This document shows, one piece after another, positions 33,207 to 41,968 of a DNA stretch of 64,000 nt. The position numbers and the translations under genes are program-made. The notes under the pieces were generated by a model, which worked only from the letters and a program-made list of their open reading frames with translations, did no database searches and was not told where the DNA came from. The DNA lies in NCBI GenBank assembly GCA_965641885.1, contig OZ282574.1, forward strand, positions 930,001 through 994,000. The letters run 5' to 3'. The DNA is from Pseudophaeobacter sp965641885. Lineage in GTDB: Bacteria > Pseudomonadota > Alphaproteobacteria > Rhodobacterales > Rhodobacteraceae. Numbering within the stretch: position 1 is the stretch's first letter; every line of letters begins with the position of its first letter.

Positions 33207-34140
33207 TCTCCGGGAAAACATCCGCTCCTATGCTCTCATGCCCCGCAGTGTCGAGTGGGGTACTTTGGTCCTGATCCTTGCCTGCTATGGGCTTTGGTTT
33301 GCGGCGCTTTGCTTCCTTCCAAATGTGAGCCTCGCCCTGACTGTGGGCTGCCTTGGGGTTTTGGCCGCGTTGCATTCGTCGCTCAGCCATGAGGCCCTGC
33401 ATGGGCATCCGTTCCGCAGCCGGGGCTTGAATGAGGCGCTGATGTTCCTGCCTTTGACCCTGTTCATCCCCTACGGAAGGTTTCGCGACACCCATCTGGC
33501 GCATCACAAAGATGAGCGGCTGACCGACCCCTATGATGACCCCGAAAGCAATTTTCAGGATCCAAAGGTCTGGGAGTGCATGACGAAATGGCGGCGCCTT
33601 GTGTTGCGGCTGAACAATACACTGTTGGGGCGGGTTACACTGGGACCCCTGCTGGGCCAGGTTTCGTTCATGGCAGCAGATTGGCATCTGTGGCGTGGCC
33701 GGGATCGGGCCATAGGCCGGGCAGTTCTGCGTGATTGGATCCTGCACCTGACCGGCGTGGCGCTGGTGGTCTGGATCACTCTGCAGACGCCAACGCCGCT
33801 TTGGGCGCTGTGCCTTGGGGCCTATGTCGGCCTTGGGTTGGTTAAAATCCGCACATTTCTTGAGCACAGGGCGCATCTAGACTGTGACGGCCGCACCGTT
33901 GTGATCGAGGATCGCGGCCCGCTGGCCTGGTTGTTTTTGCACAACAACCTGCACATCGTGCATCACCTGCATCCCGGTGTGCCCTGGCATGCATTGCCAC
34001 GGCTTTACCGGGAAAACCGGCAGAGCTTTCTTGAGGTGAATGAGGGCTATCACTACCGCAATTATGGCCAGGTTATCTGGCGCTACCTGCTGCGCAGCAA
34101 GGATCCGGTGCCACATCCGCTCTGGCCATCCAAGCCCTAG
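33199..34140 (+). CDS. Membrane fatty acid desaturase-like protein
   Basis: This 313-residue integral membrane di-iron enzyme carries the three histidine boxes: HEALHGH (H64, H68, H70), HLAHH (H99, H102, H103) and a C-terminal HNNLHIVHHLH cluster. Hydrophobic helices flank the first and second boxes. It starts at ATG 33199. It probably introduces a double bond or hydroxyl group into acyl chains; the substrate is not evident. It is coupled to DUF2061 and likely controlled by the divergent XRE regulator. Confidence 0.9.
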   Translation: MSDLRENIRSYALMPRSVEWGTLVLILACYGLWFAALCFLPNVSLALTVGCLGVLAALHSSLSHEALHGHPFRSRGLNEALMFLPLTLFIPYGRFRDTHLAHHKDERLTDPYDDPESNFQDPKVWECMTKWRRLVLRLNNTLLGRVTLGPLLGQVSFMAADWHLWRGRDRAIGRAVLRDWILHLTGVALVVWITLQTPTPLWALCLGAYVGLGLVKIRTFLEHRAHLDCDGRTVVIEDRGPLAWLFLHNNLHIVHHLHPGVPWHALPRLYRENRQSFLEVNEGYHYRNYGQVIWRYLLRSKDPVPHPLWPSKP

Positions 34141-34158
34141 ATCGACATAAGGGCGGCT

Positions 34159-35064
34159 ATGTTGATCTGGATACCCGTCACGCTTGCAGCTGCAAGCTTT
34201 CAGACCCTGCGGTTTATGCTGCAAAAGGTGCTGAGCTCTGTCACCCTGTCGCCCGGCGGCGCAACCTTTGCCCGCTTTTTCTATTCTGCCCCCTTCATCC
34301 TGACCGGGATGGCGCTTTATTTGGCGATGAGCGGCAAGAGCCTGCCGCCTCTGGGCGGGCAGTTCTGGCTCTATGCCGCAATTGGCAGTGTGTCGCAAAT
34401 TCTGGCGACGATCTGCGTGGTGGCCCTGTTCAAACAGCGTAACTTTGCTGTTGGGATCACCTTTAAAAAGACCGAAGTCATCCAGACAGCCATCGTCGGT
34501 CTGGTGGTTCTCGGTGATGGCATCAGCGCCTGGGGGTGGGTGTCGATCCTGGTCGGGCTCAGCGCTGTGCTGGTGCTGTCAAAGCCGCCCGAGGCGACAG
34601 GAGCCTGGTGGCGCCACCTGACCAACACAGCCTCCAAGCTGGGGCTTGGTGCCGGAATTCTGTTTGCCTTTTCCGCCGTCAGCTATCGTGGTGCTTCGCT
34701 GCAGTTGGGCGATCTGGCTCCGGCCTTTCGGGCCGGGGTGACGCTGACTGCCGTGGTGAGCCTGCAAACGCTGCTGATGGTGGTCTGGCTGTTTTTTCGC
34801 GAAAAGGGCGAGATCACCCGCGTCTGGCAGGCGCGCCGGGTTGCGATCTGGGTGGGACTGACCAGCCTGGGTGGATCATTCTGTTGGTTCTGGGCCTTCA
34901 GCATGCAGAATGCCGCCTATGTAAAGGCGCTGGGACAGGTTGAACTTCTGTTGTCTATCCTGGCGTCTCTGTTGTTTTTCAAGGAAACGATCAGCCGCCG
35001 GGAAATGCTGGGGATGGCGCTGCTGGTCCTGTCTATCCTGGCGCTGGGCCTTGCGGTCAGATAG
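34159..35064 (+). CDS. EamA-family (DMT) transporter
   Basis: This 301-residue protein has about ten hydrophobic segments in two EamA repeats. The first half shows GATFARFFYSAPFILTG, the loop KKTEVIQTAIVGLVVLGDG is EamA-like, and the second repeat ends with GQVELLLSILASLLFFKETISRREMLGMALLV. It starts 18 bases after the desaturase stop and may share its transcript. Metabolite export is likely; substrate unknown. Confidence 0.87.
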   Translation: MLIWIPVTLAAASFQTLRFMLQKVLSSVTLSPGGATFARFFYSAPFILTGMALYLAMSGKSLPPLGGQFWLYAAIGSVSQILATICVVALFKQRNFAVGITFKKTEVIQTAIVGLVVLGDGISAWGWVSILVGLSAVLVLSKPPEATGAWWRHLTNTASKLGLGAGILFAFSAVSYRGASLQLGDLAPAFRAGVTLTAVVSLQTLLMVVWLFFREKGEITRVWQARRVAIWVGLTSLGGSFCWFWAFSMQNAAYVKALGQVELLLSILASLLFFKETISRREMLGMALLVLSILALGLAVR

Positions 35065-35067
35065 CAA

Positions 35068-35091
35068 GGCAGAGAGGTTTCCCCCTCTGCC
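35068..35091. terminator. Hairpin terminator between convergent EamA and Nudix genes
   Basis: A stem of GGCAGAG and CTCTGCC (35068-35074 and 35085-35091) with a short loop stands between two convergent genes. The plus strand continues with TGTAATTATTCTG, a weak U-rich tail. Confidence 0.55.
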
Positions 35092-35124
35092 TGTAATTAT
35101 TCTGTAATCAGTCTTTGATTGGGC

Positions 35125-35856
35125 TTAGTCCACGCCGGGCATGGGGCGGCCTTTGAGGCGCAGAAACAGGCTCTCTTCGTCGTTGTTGCAAAAATATGGC
35201 ACGCTGGTTGGTGGGCTGCGGTCTTTCAAGCGGCCTGTGACCTCGGCCAGAACCACCTCGGTGATAAAGGGCAAATCAAAGCTGCGCACCTCGTTCAGAG
35301 GGATCCATTGCAGATGGGACAGCTCATCACATGCCTGCGAGAAATCATCCAGATCGCTGGCGATTTCGTCGGCATCCACAAGAAAGAACCGGGCATCAAA
35401 GCGCCGTGGACGGCCAGGAGGCGTCAGGGCGCGAAAGACGAACTGCAGGGCGCGCGCCGAGGGCAGGTGCCCGGTGGCAGCAAACCCCTGCCAGTCGGCG
35501 GTGATGTCATCCTGCCATGCTCCGGGATAACCAAGGATCAGGCCGGTTTCTTCCCAGAGTTCCCGAATGGCGGCAACCGCCAGCGCGTGATCCAGGCCGG
35601 CGCTGGCCTGATCTTCCAGCCGGACGCGGCAGACTTCGGGCAGCGGCTGCGCCAGAGGTACAGTTGCATCCGCAAGGTCAACCGCGCCACCGGGAAAGAC
35701 GAATTTATTGGGCATAAACGCCGCCTTGGCACCACGCTGGCCCATCAATACCTTAGGGTTTTCGCTCATCCGGTCGCGCAGGGCGATAATCGTCGCGGCA
35801 TTGCGGATCGCGGTTCTGTCCTCGGATGTTACGCCCTGGATCGCTGTCGTGCTCAT
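35125..35856 (-). CDS. Nudix hydrolase
   Basis: This 243-residue Nudix protein hydrolyses a nucleoside-diphosphate-linked compound. The box is ALAVAAIRELWEETGLIL, near residues 90-107, with the REL-EETG metal-binding core intact. NKFVFPGGAVDLADA before the box is a usual substrate-positioning segment. The longer C-terminal part (LSHLQWIPLNEVRSFDLPFITEV) is seen in Rhodobacterales homologues. Substrate unknown; single gene 32 bases downstream of the DUF983 gene. Confidence 0.88.
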   Translation of the reverse strand: MSTTAIQGVTSEDRTAIRNAATIIALRDRMSENPKVLMGQRGAKAAFMPNKFVFPGGAVDLADATVPLAQPLPEVCRVRLEDQASAGLDHALAVAAIRELWEETGLILGYPGAWQDDITADWQGFAATGHLPSARALQFVFRALTPPGRPRRFDARFFLVDADEIASDLDDFSQACDELSHLQWIPLNEVRSFDLPFITEVVLAEVTGRLKDRSPPTSVPYFCNNDEESLFLRLKGRPMPGVD

Positions 35857-35888
35857 TGGCCTCTCCCGTTTGGTCTGGTCAGAGGATG

Positions 35889-36317
35889 TCAGCTCTTTTT
35901 ATCAAAGCCATGCATCCGGCGGGCCCACTGATAGGCAACCACCACTCCTTTTAGTCTGGGCAAAAGATAAAGCGAAGAGGCAGTGCAGCCAATCGCGAAA
36001 ACGGAAAACGTTACGAGAGGTTCCGGGCGCCAGGTAAAATAGACCACATGCAGCAGCGGCGCCATGAGATGCCCGACAATCAGAATTGTCAGATAGGCGG
36101 GGCCATCGTCGGCGCGGGCCTGTGACAGATCAAGACCACAGTTGCTGCAGCTTTTGTTCAGTTTGAGGTAGGAGTGCAAGAGGTGGCCTTTGCCACAATC
36201 GGGGCACTTGCGGTGCCAGCCTTTTGCCAGGGCGGGCCAGGTGGGCCGTATTTCGCGGGCGGCGCTCTCCAGAGAGCTGGATAAGATGCTGGTGGCTGAA
36301 GCCTGAGACTCGGTCAT
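35889..36317 (-). CDS. DUF983 membrane protein
   Basis: This 142-residue protein has two CxxC pairs forming a probable zinc knuckle (CPDCGKG and CSNCGLD) in the N-terminal half. Two membrane helices follow (residues about 76-95 and 102-122). This matches DUF983, a family often next to respiratory-chain or cytochrome c oxidase assembly genes, although no oxidase genes are here. It precedes the Nudix gene and may be co-transcribed. Function unknown. Confidence 0.87.
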   Translation of the reverse strand: MTESQASATSILSSSLESAAREIRPTWPALAKGWHRKCPDCGKGHLLHSYLKLNKSCSNCGLDLSQARADDGPAYLTILIVGHLMAPLLHVVYFTWRPEPLVTFSVFAIGCTASSLYLLPRLKGVVVAYQWARRMHGFDKKS

Positions 36318-36456
36318 ATGTCGTCATCCTGTGTTTGGCGGCATCTTTGCGCGTTGGGGGCACAATGAAAAGTGCTAGGCAAACTCTGCGGCCCGATGCC
36401 GCAATCTTATGGGCCTCTTTTTTTGCGGCCAAATTTTTTTTGAAGGCCTGGGCGAC

Positions 36457-36484
36457 GGAAACCCGCGGGCTGGGCGTTTAGTCT
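36457..36484 (+). promoter_or_regulatory. Candidate ECF-sigma promoter upstream of the EF-hand operon
   Basis: GGAAAC (36457-36462) and GTCT (36481-36484), 18 bases apart, resemble the -35 GGAAC and -10 GTC elements used by ECF sigma factors. They lie about 50 bases upstream of the EF-hand gene, which precedes an ECF sigma gene, so autoregulation is plausible. The spacing is slightly long. Confidence 0.35.
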
Positions 36485-36532
36485 GTGTATCCGGCAGCAA
36501 AGGGCTGCTTTGGAGCCTACAGGAGAACAGAC

Positions 36533-37048
36533 ATGACACAGGTCAAAACACAGGTGAAAATCGGGGCCGCAATCGGTGCGGCGATCATTGCAGCAGCCGG
36601 TGTCCTGGGAGCGACAGCCGTTGCGGCCAAGTCAGGGTTTGACGGACCTCGTCCGCATATGCAGTTCGAAGAGCTTGATGCCGATGGCAATGGTGAGATC
36701 ACCCAGGCCGAGATGGCAGCGCATAAGGCCGCGCGGTTCAAGACGGCTGACAGTGATGGCGATGGCAAGCTCACAGCCGAAGAGATGCAGGCCATGGCGC
36801 AAAAGCGGATGGCGAAACATAGCGAGAAAATGATCAAGCGCTTTGACAAGGATGGCGATGGCGCCCTGAGCGAAAGCGAGTTGCCTCAGCATGGCCGCCG
36901 TGGTGATATGTTCAAACACATGGACAAGGACGCCAGTGGTGGGATCTCGAAAGAAGAATTCGATCAGGCCAGCAAGCACCGCGGTGGTAAACATCGGGGA
37001 GGCAAAGATGGCGATTGCACCAAAGGTGCCCAGCCGGAGCAGAACTGA
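36533..37048 (+). CDS. Exported EF-hand calcium-binding protein
   Basis: This 171-residue protein starts at ATG 36533 with AGGAG eight bases before. An N-terminal signal or membrane anchor (GAAIGAAIIAAAGVLGATAVAA, residues 11-32) suggests export. Four EF-hand loops are seen: residues 49-60, 73-84, 105-116 and 131-142. All begin with Asp and end with Glu; the fourth is less canonical (DKDASGGISKEE). The C-terminus is basic and glycine-rich. It is the first gene of a unit with the ECF sigma factor, ten bases upstream of the latter. It may be a calcium-binding target or sensor of the sigma system. Confidence 0.9.
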   Translation: MTQVKTQVKIGAAIGAAIIAAAGVLGATAVAAKSGFDGPRPHMQFEELDADGNGEITQAEMAAHKAARFKTADSDGDGKLTAEEMQAMAQKRMAKHSEKMIKRFDKDGDGALSESELPQHGRRGDMFKHMDKDASGGISKEEFDQASKHRGGKHRGGKDGDCTKGAQPEQN

Positions 37049-37058
37049 TTATTGAGCT

Positions 37059-37754
37059 GTGTTTCAGGCAAAGCCCATACGATCTGCGCAGTCCCCGTTT
37101 CGGGGGCTGCCAAGCGTGAATGGTGTTTCTGGGGATGGTCTGGGGGGCACTGTGCCCCGCGTGCTTAGCGGGGCGGCGTCGCAGGAGGCGGATCTCAGCG
37201 ATGATGCGTTACTGGTCCTTTATGCCAATGGCGAGGCCCGTGCCGCTGCGGAACTGATGCAGCGTCTTGCGCCGCGCAGTTTTGGCGTGGCTTTGCGGGT
37301 TTTAGGGAATGCCGCCGAGGCCGAGGATGTTACCCAGGAGGCGATGATGCGTCTGTGGCGCATGGCGCCTGATTGGGAGCCGGGACAGGCAAAGGTCTCG
37401 ACCTGGCTATACCGGGTTGTGATGAACCTCTGTATTGATCTCAAGCGCAGGCAGCGCGGCGGCCATATTGATCTGGATGCAATCCCGGAACCTCCGGACC
37501 CGGCCCGTTCCGCACCGGAACACTTGCAGGAACTGGCCCGGCAGGATGCTTTGCAACAGGCGCTGATGCAGTTGCCAGAGCGGCAGCGTCAGGCGGTGGT
37601 TTTGCGCCATATTGAAGAACTGACCAACCCCGAGATTTCGGGGATCATGGAAATTAGCGTCGAGGCGGTAGAAAGCCTGACCGCGCGCGGCAAGCGTGCG
37701 CTGGCAAAGATCCTTGCCAGCCGCCGGGAAGAACTGGGGTATAGCGATGTCTGA
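37059..37754 (+). CDS. ECF-type RNA polymerase sigma factor
   Basis: This 231-residue sigma-70-family protein has the region 2 motif FGVALRVLGNAAEAEDVTQEAMMRLWRMAPDWEPG and the sigma-4 helix LPERQRQAVVLRHIEELTNPEISGIMEISVEAVESLTARGKRAL. The start at GTG 37059 is uncertain; the first 40 or so residues are not conserved-looking, and starts further in are possible. Its stop overlaps the next gene, a probable anti-sigma factor. It likely directs the EF-hand operon itself. Confidence 0.85.
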   Translation: MFQAKPIRSAQSPFRGLPSVNGVSGDGLGGTVPRVLSGAASQEADLSDDALLVLYANGEARAAAELMQRLAPRSFGVALRVLGNAAEAEDVTQEAMMRLWRMAPDWEPGQAKVSTWLYRVVMNLCIDLKRRQRGGHIDLDAIPEPPDPARSAPEHLQELARQDALQQALMQLPERQRQAVVLRHIEELTNPEISGIMEISVEAVESLTARGKRALAKILASRREELGYSDV

Positions 37755-38277
37755 CCAAGAGAAAGAACGGATTGCGGCACTGATTGCGGCACGTGGGGAG
37801 GTGGACGACCACTCTCTGGGCAACCCACTGGGCAACCCTCTGGACAGCGCCCTGGACGCCCCCCTGGAAGAGCTCTTTGCCACGGCACGCCAGACGCGGC
37901 CTGATGTGCCGATGGCGCTGCAGGCGGCAATTCTGGCTGATGCGGTCTTGCAGCAGAAAACCCGGAGCGAAGTTTTGGCCCGTCAGTCAGCAGATCTGGC
38001 AGCAGGCCAGTCCGCAGATTTGGCGGCGACACAAACAGCTGGGCGGCACAGCACTGCGCACCGGCTCTGGCGGCAATTTTCTGCTGCGGTCGGGGGCTGG
38101 CCTGCCTTCGGCGGCATGGCAGCTGCCAGCCTTGCGGGGCTTTGGATCGGCTTGGCGCCGCCATCGTTTCTTCCTGACCCAGTCGAGCGCTTTGCTGCGT
38201 TCTCCAGTGGGTCGCAACTGATAACTGACCTGGGCTATGATGTGAGCCTGTTGATGGGCGATGAGGTGTTCGAATGA
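37747..38277 (+). CDS. Probable anti-sigma factor (single-pass membrane protein)
   Basis: This 176-residue protein overlaps the ECF sigma stop by eight bases (ATG 37747). Its cytoplasmic N-terminal part holds charged residues and repeated motifs (NPLGNPLDSALDAPLEELF, and QSADLAAGQSADLAATQ). A single hydrophobic helix (GGMAAASLAGLWIGLAPP) follows, then a short outer part. This layout fits an anti-sigma factor, but no named anti-sigma domain is clear. The assignment is mainly from position. Confidence 0.68.
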   Translation: MSDQEKERIAALIAARGEVDDHSLGNPLGNPLDSALDAPLEELFATARQTRPDVPMALQAAILADAVLQQKTRSEVLARQSADLAAGQSADLAATQTAGRHSTAHRLWRQFSAAVGGWPAFGGMAAASLAGLWIGLAPPSFLPDPVERFAAFSSGSQLITDLGYDVSLLMGDEVFE

Positions 38278-38759
38278 ACAAAGAACCTACACAGGGGCTG
38301 CGGCCCTGGCTAAAGGCGGTTCTGGTGGTGTCACTGGCCCTGAACCTTGCGGTGATCGGGCTTGGCGCAGGGGCCGCCTGGCGGTTTAAGGATGGCGCTC
38401 ATGGGGCGGGTCACCCTCCGATGCTTGGGCGGTTTATCTTCAAAGATCTTGGCCGCAAGGAAGTCCGGCGCCTGTTGCAGGACAGGGGGGGAGAGACGGG
38501 AGGCGTTCACGACCGCCGACGTGGAGAAATGGAACAGGTCATAGCGCTTTTGCGGGCCGAGACACTGGATGCCCCGGCGGTGATGGCCGTTGTGGAGGCG
38601 CATATTGTTGAAACCGATGGGTTTATACGCTCGGTTGCCCAGATCTGGGAACGCCGCCTTGAAGGGATGAGCCTGAAGGACCGTCAGAATCTGGCCGATC
38701 GCATGCAGCGGCAGATGGAGAAGGGGCCCCACCACAGGAAGGGGCCGGGCAGGGATTGA
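38274..38759 (+). CDS. Periplasmic Spy/CnrR-like sensor protein
   Basis: This 161-residue membrane-anchored protein has an N-terminal helix (AVLVVSLALNLAVIGLGAGAAW) and an outer domain of the heavy-metal-sensor-like type (LLQDRGGETGGVHDRRRGEM, AVVEAHIVETDGFIRSVAQIWERRLEGMS). It overlaps the anti-sigma stop by four bases. The CnrXYH-type arrangement (sigma, anti-sigma, periplasmic sensor) suggests that it tells the anti-sigma factor about envelope stress, metal or calcium. The signal is unknown. The tail (HHRKGPGRD) is His/basic-rich. Confidence 0.72.
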   Translation: MNKEPTQGLRPWLKAVLVVSLALNLAVIGLGAGAAWRFKDGAHGAGHPPMLGRFIFKDLGRKEVRRLLQDRGGETGGVHDRRRGEMEQVIALLRAETLDAPAVMAVVEAHIVETDGFIRSVAQIWERRLEGMSLKDRQNLADRMQRQMEKGPHHRKGPGRD

Positions 38760-39068
38760 TAGACAAGGATTAATAGACAAAAACTAATTCACAGGGACTG
38801 ACAGGCGGAGATGCGCCATTTGAGCCTGAATGCGGGGCGTCGCGGTTTTGCGGCGCCTCTTCGCATGGAATGAGTGGGATTTGATGGGCTCTGTCCAGAT
38901 GTGGCAGGCGTGCCCGCACATCTGCACTCGTAACTGCCGCCGTGTCTGCCCTTGTTGCTGCCCATAGGGGTGGGCCTGCGTGCCTGCGGCTTGGTCTGTG
39001 CGGCGGTGCAGCTCTCGACAGCCCTTATTGGCTCACGCAGTACTCGCGCACTAGGAGGCCGCCCGGTC
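38760..39068. other. Non-coding stretch between convergent genes
   Basis: This 309-base gap lies between the sensor gene and the PleD-like gene, which converge. It holds an imperfect hairpin (GGCGTCGC with GCGGCGCC) near 38840-38862 that may serve as a terminator. Otherwise I see no convincing gene or RNA; short open frames here lack a ribosome binding site. Confidence 0.5.
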
Positions 39069-40505
39069 TTAGGCTGCAGCTGTGCGGTTTTTGCTCAGGG
39101 TAACCTGATTGCGCCCGGCATTTTTGGCATCATACAGTGCCCGGTCCGCCTGTGAGATCAGCTCTGTCACGCAGCTTGCGACCCTGTCAGACCCGCGTCT
39201 TTCGCCATGGTCGTCTTTACGGGCCAGATCACGGCCAATCACCGCGCCAATGCTGATTGTAACCGCGATGGGGCTGGCGATCCCAGGAACCTGAAAGGGT
39301 TGGCTGTTGATGGCATTGCAGAGGGCTACTGCGGCCATGCCGGCAGAGATTTCGTCGGCGCCGGGCAGCACGATCATGAATTCTTCACCACCGACGCGCG
39401 CCACCAGATCAACAGGGCGCAGCTGGTCCTGCAGTCGCCGTGCGGCCTCTATCAGAACAGCATCCCCGGCGGGGTGGCCATATTCATCATTGATCCGCTT
39501 GAAGTGGTCAAGATCGGCGAGCATCAGCGCAAAGGTGTCACCGCTTTCGGCCGCGCGCGTGGCGGTGCGGTCCAGAAAGGGCTTGGCATAGCGGCGATTA
39601 TAAAGGCCGGTCATCGGATCCTGCACGGCGGCGCGCAGCCCGTTGCGCACGCTGTCACGCAGCCGGTCATTGCGGGATTTATACTGCAGTTGCGTGGTCA
39701 GACGCAGGGCCAGTTCTTCGACATCAAACCCAGCCTGCAGCACGTCATGCGCCCCCCGGTCCAGGGCTTCGGCTGCGATCTGAGGGTCGGCAGGGTTTGG
39801 CACCGCGATGACCACCGATTGCCGGGTGGCGGCCCGGGCGCGCAGATCTGCCAGCAACCGCAGGCCCGGACCTGCCGAGGTCTCGTTCAGCTCAACAACA
39901 AAGACATCCGCGACCGGCGCGCTCATCATCAGTTTAATATCGTCGAGCTGATGGCAATGCAGATCGTAGGGGACGTGTTCGCCAAGGCGCTCGGCCCAGG
40001 CCTGGGCGGTCTGGGTGTCTTGTGCAATCAGAGCAACGCTGGCCTTAAGGCAGTCGGGATGTCCGGCGCGATCCGACAGCGGCAACACAAACCCATGCGA
40101 GGCATCCCGCTGCATGTGCAATTCTTCATTGGCGCTGCGGGCACGCAGCAGGCTGCGAATGCGGGCCTGCAGGATGACATCGTCCACCGGCTGCGGCAGC
40201 ACATCATCAATCCCGGCCGACAGGGCATTCAGACGGCGCTCGGACGCATTTGACTGGGTGATGGCGATGACGGGAATATCGGCGAGCATCTCGTCCTGGC
40301 GCAGCGCGTCCTTGACATCAGCGGCGGTGCCATCGGGCAACGCCATGGCGGTCAGCACCAGGTCGGGGCGGCTGTGGCGTGCGGCCTCTAGCACGTCTGC
40401 CACGCAGTCGGCCTGTTCCACGGCATAGTAGGCCGCCGTCAGCTGAACCTTCAGCATGATGCGGTTGGTGGAGATACCATCTATGACCAGGATCGTTCCT
40501 TGCAC
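39069..40505 (-). CDS. PleD-like diguanylate cyclase with two degenerate receiver domains
   Basis: This 478-residue protein has the PleD layout: receiver, receiver-like, then GGDEF. The GGDEF domain is complete (VGGEEFMIVLPG) with an I-site RPVD upstream, so cyclase activity and product inhibition are expected. In the first receiver the acidic pair is D9/G10, the phospho-acceptor position aligned with PleD D53 is A53 (VLTAMALPDG), and the usual lysine is Q106. In the second receiver the matching residue is E206 (FVVELNETS). It is therefore unlikely to be controlled by phosphorylation. Single gene. Confidence 0.88.
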   Translation of the reverse strand: MQGTILVIDGISTNRIMLKVQLTAAYYAVEQADCVADVLEAARHSRPDLVLTAMALPDGTAADVKDALRQDEMLADIPVIAITQSNASERRLNALSAGIDDVLPQPVDDVILQARIRSLLRARSANEELHMQRDASHGFVLPLSDRAGHPDCLKASVALIAQDTQTAQAWAERLGEHVPYDLHCHQLDDIKLMMSAPVADVFVVELNETSAGPGLRLLADLRARAATRQSVVIAVPNPADPQIAAEALDRGAHDVLQAGFDVEELALRLTTQLQYKSRNDRLRDSVRNGLRAAVQDPMTGLYNRRYAKPFLDRTATRAAESGDTFALMLADLDHFKRINDEYGHPAGDAVLIEAARRLQDQLRPVDLVARVGGEEFMIVLPGADEISAGMAAVALCNAINSQPFQVPGIASPIAVTISIGAVIGRDLARKDDHGERRGSDRVASCVTELISQADRALYDAKNAGRNQVTLSKNRTAAA

Positions 40506-40620
40506 GCGGGTCGCCTTTCATGCCTTGTGCTCGCTACACTGGAAGTTTCCGTCAGACTGGTTAATAAACTGTTTCGGGTTTTTATTAATTTGTCCGCAAC
40601 GTGTCAGGAATGGGTCCACC

Positions 40621-40905
40621 ATGCAGTTTTCCGCCGATCAAGCCGAGGTCATTGCCCTCAAGGCTCTTGCCTGGCTTATGTCAAATGATGAGCTGTTACC
40701 CGTGTTTATGGGCGCGACGGGCGCTGCAGAGGCCGATCTGAGGGCAAATGCAGCAGATCCGGAATTTTTAGGCTCACTGCTCGATTTCTTAACAATGGAC
40801 GATGCCTGGGTGGTTCAATTTTGTGATCAGGCAGGTCTGTCCTACGAGACGCCAATGATGGCGCGCATGGCTTTGCCGGGCGGCGCGCAGGTGCATTGGA
40901 CCTGA
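40621..40905 (+). CDS. DUF3572 family protein
   Basis: This 94-residue alpha-helical protein (QFSADQAEVIALKALAWL, GSLLDFLTMDDAWVVQFC) matches DUF3572, restricted to alphaproteobacteria. The start ATG 40621 opens the conserved part; the longer frame upstream to 40456 overlaps the divergent PleD-like gene and its promoter region. No function is known. It lies 99 bases ahead of the HAD phosphatase gene. Confidence 0.88.
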   Translation: MQFSADQAEVIALKALAWLMSNDELLPVFMGATGAAEADLRANAADPEFLGSLLDFLTMDDAWVVQFCDQAGLSYETPMMARMALPGGAQVHWT

Positions 40906-41004
40906 ATTCAGGTGCTATTCTGCCGACATTCAGACGACAGGGGCTTGCGCTGCCGGCGTTTGCCGATACGGTTCGCGCCAGATCAAAACACACAAGGAAA
41001 TACG

Positions 41005-41694
41005 ATGCCGGTGGATGCCTTTCTCTTTGACAAAGATGGAACGTTGTTTGACTTCGCGGCGACCTGGAACTCCTGGGCTGCGGATATGCTGGAGCATCTC
41101 TCCGAGGGGGATGACGCACGGGCAGAGGCTATGGCCACGGTGATCAGTTTTGATCGTACTGTTGGTGCGTTTAACGCCGACAGCCTGGTCATTGCGGGCT
41201 CCAACGGCGAGGTGGCGGCGGTTCTGGCCCCCTTTGTGACGCAGATGAAAGAGGTTGAGCTGGAGCGGTTTCTGGCCAAAAGTGCTGCCTCTGCGGCCCT
41301 CAGCGAGGCGGTGCCTCTGGCCGATTTTCTCGACGGGCTTTTGGCGCGCGGCAAAGTGCTGGGAGTGATGACCAATGATGCGGAAATCTCGGCCCTCAGT
41401 CAGCTCGAGCGTTCGGGTGTGCTGGACCGTTTTGCCTTTGTGGCGGGGTTTGACAGTGGCCACGGAGTAAAGCCGGATGCGGATCCGCTTTTGGCCTTTT
41501 GCGCTGCCACGGGAATTGCCCCAGATCGCACCGCCATGGTGGGCGACAGCCTGCATGACCTTGTTGCCGGAGCGGCGGCAGGCATGATGCGCATTGGCGT
41601 GCTGACGGGCATGGCACAGCACGATGATCTGGCGCCACATGCGGACGTGGTCTTGCCTAATATCGGGCATATCCCGGATTGGCTCGATCGCTGA
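41005..41694 (+). CDS. HAD-family hydrolase, phosphoglycolate phosphatase-like
   Basis: This 229-residue haloacid dehalogenase-like phosphatase starts at ATG 41005 after an AAGGA site. The motif I DKDGT has nucleophile D9 and acid D11, motif II is GVMTND, motif III lysine is in GHGVKPDADP, and motif IV is MVGDSLHDL. An alpha-helical cap (residues about 20-95) makes it subfamily IA, like Gph. The substrate is not decided by the sequence. It follows the DUF3572 gene. Confidence 0.9.
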   Translation: MPVDAFLFDKDGTLFDFAATWNSWAADMLEHLSEGDDARAEAMATVISFDRTVGAFNADSLVIAGSNGEVAAVLAPFVTQMKEVELERFLAKSAASAALSEAVPLADFLDGLLARGKVLGVMTNDAEISALSQLERSGVLDRFAFVAGFDSGHGVKPDADPLLAFCAATGIAPDRTAMVGDSLHDLVAGAAAGMMRIGVLTGMAQHDDLAPHADVVLPNIGHIPDWLDR

Positions 41695-41968
41695 GCCTGC
41701 AGGCCTTTTCAATTCTGTCTCAGGCTGTTTGCCAAGCTGTTTGACAGTCTTTTTTCGAGGGCGTTTGCAGAGCGCATGTGTTGTCCGGGAGGGGTTGGTT
41801 TGCGCAGAACTGGGCACTTCTGTACAGAAAAGCCTGCACAGAGGGGGGGGAAGAGTAAAAACGACAGGATATGTCGTGAACGGACAGGTCAGCGCAGGCT
41901 GAATTGGGCCTGTTGCATGTCAGAGCAGGGTCTCACCCCAGAGGCCGCGATTATGCAGGGAGACGGTT

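Noticed and set aside
37696..37747. Longer start for the anti-sigma-like gene at 37696
   Set aside because: The extra residues lie inside the sigma gene in another frame; ATG 37747 gives the usual short overlap.
39207..40253. A 348-residue plus-strand open frame
   Set aside because: It is antisense to the PleD-like gene, whose domains are clear.
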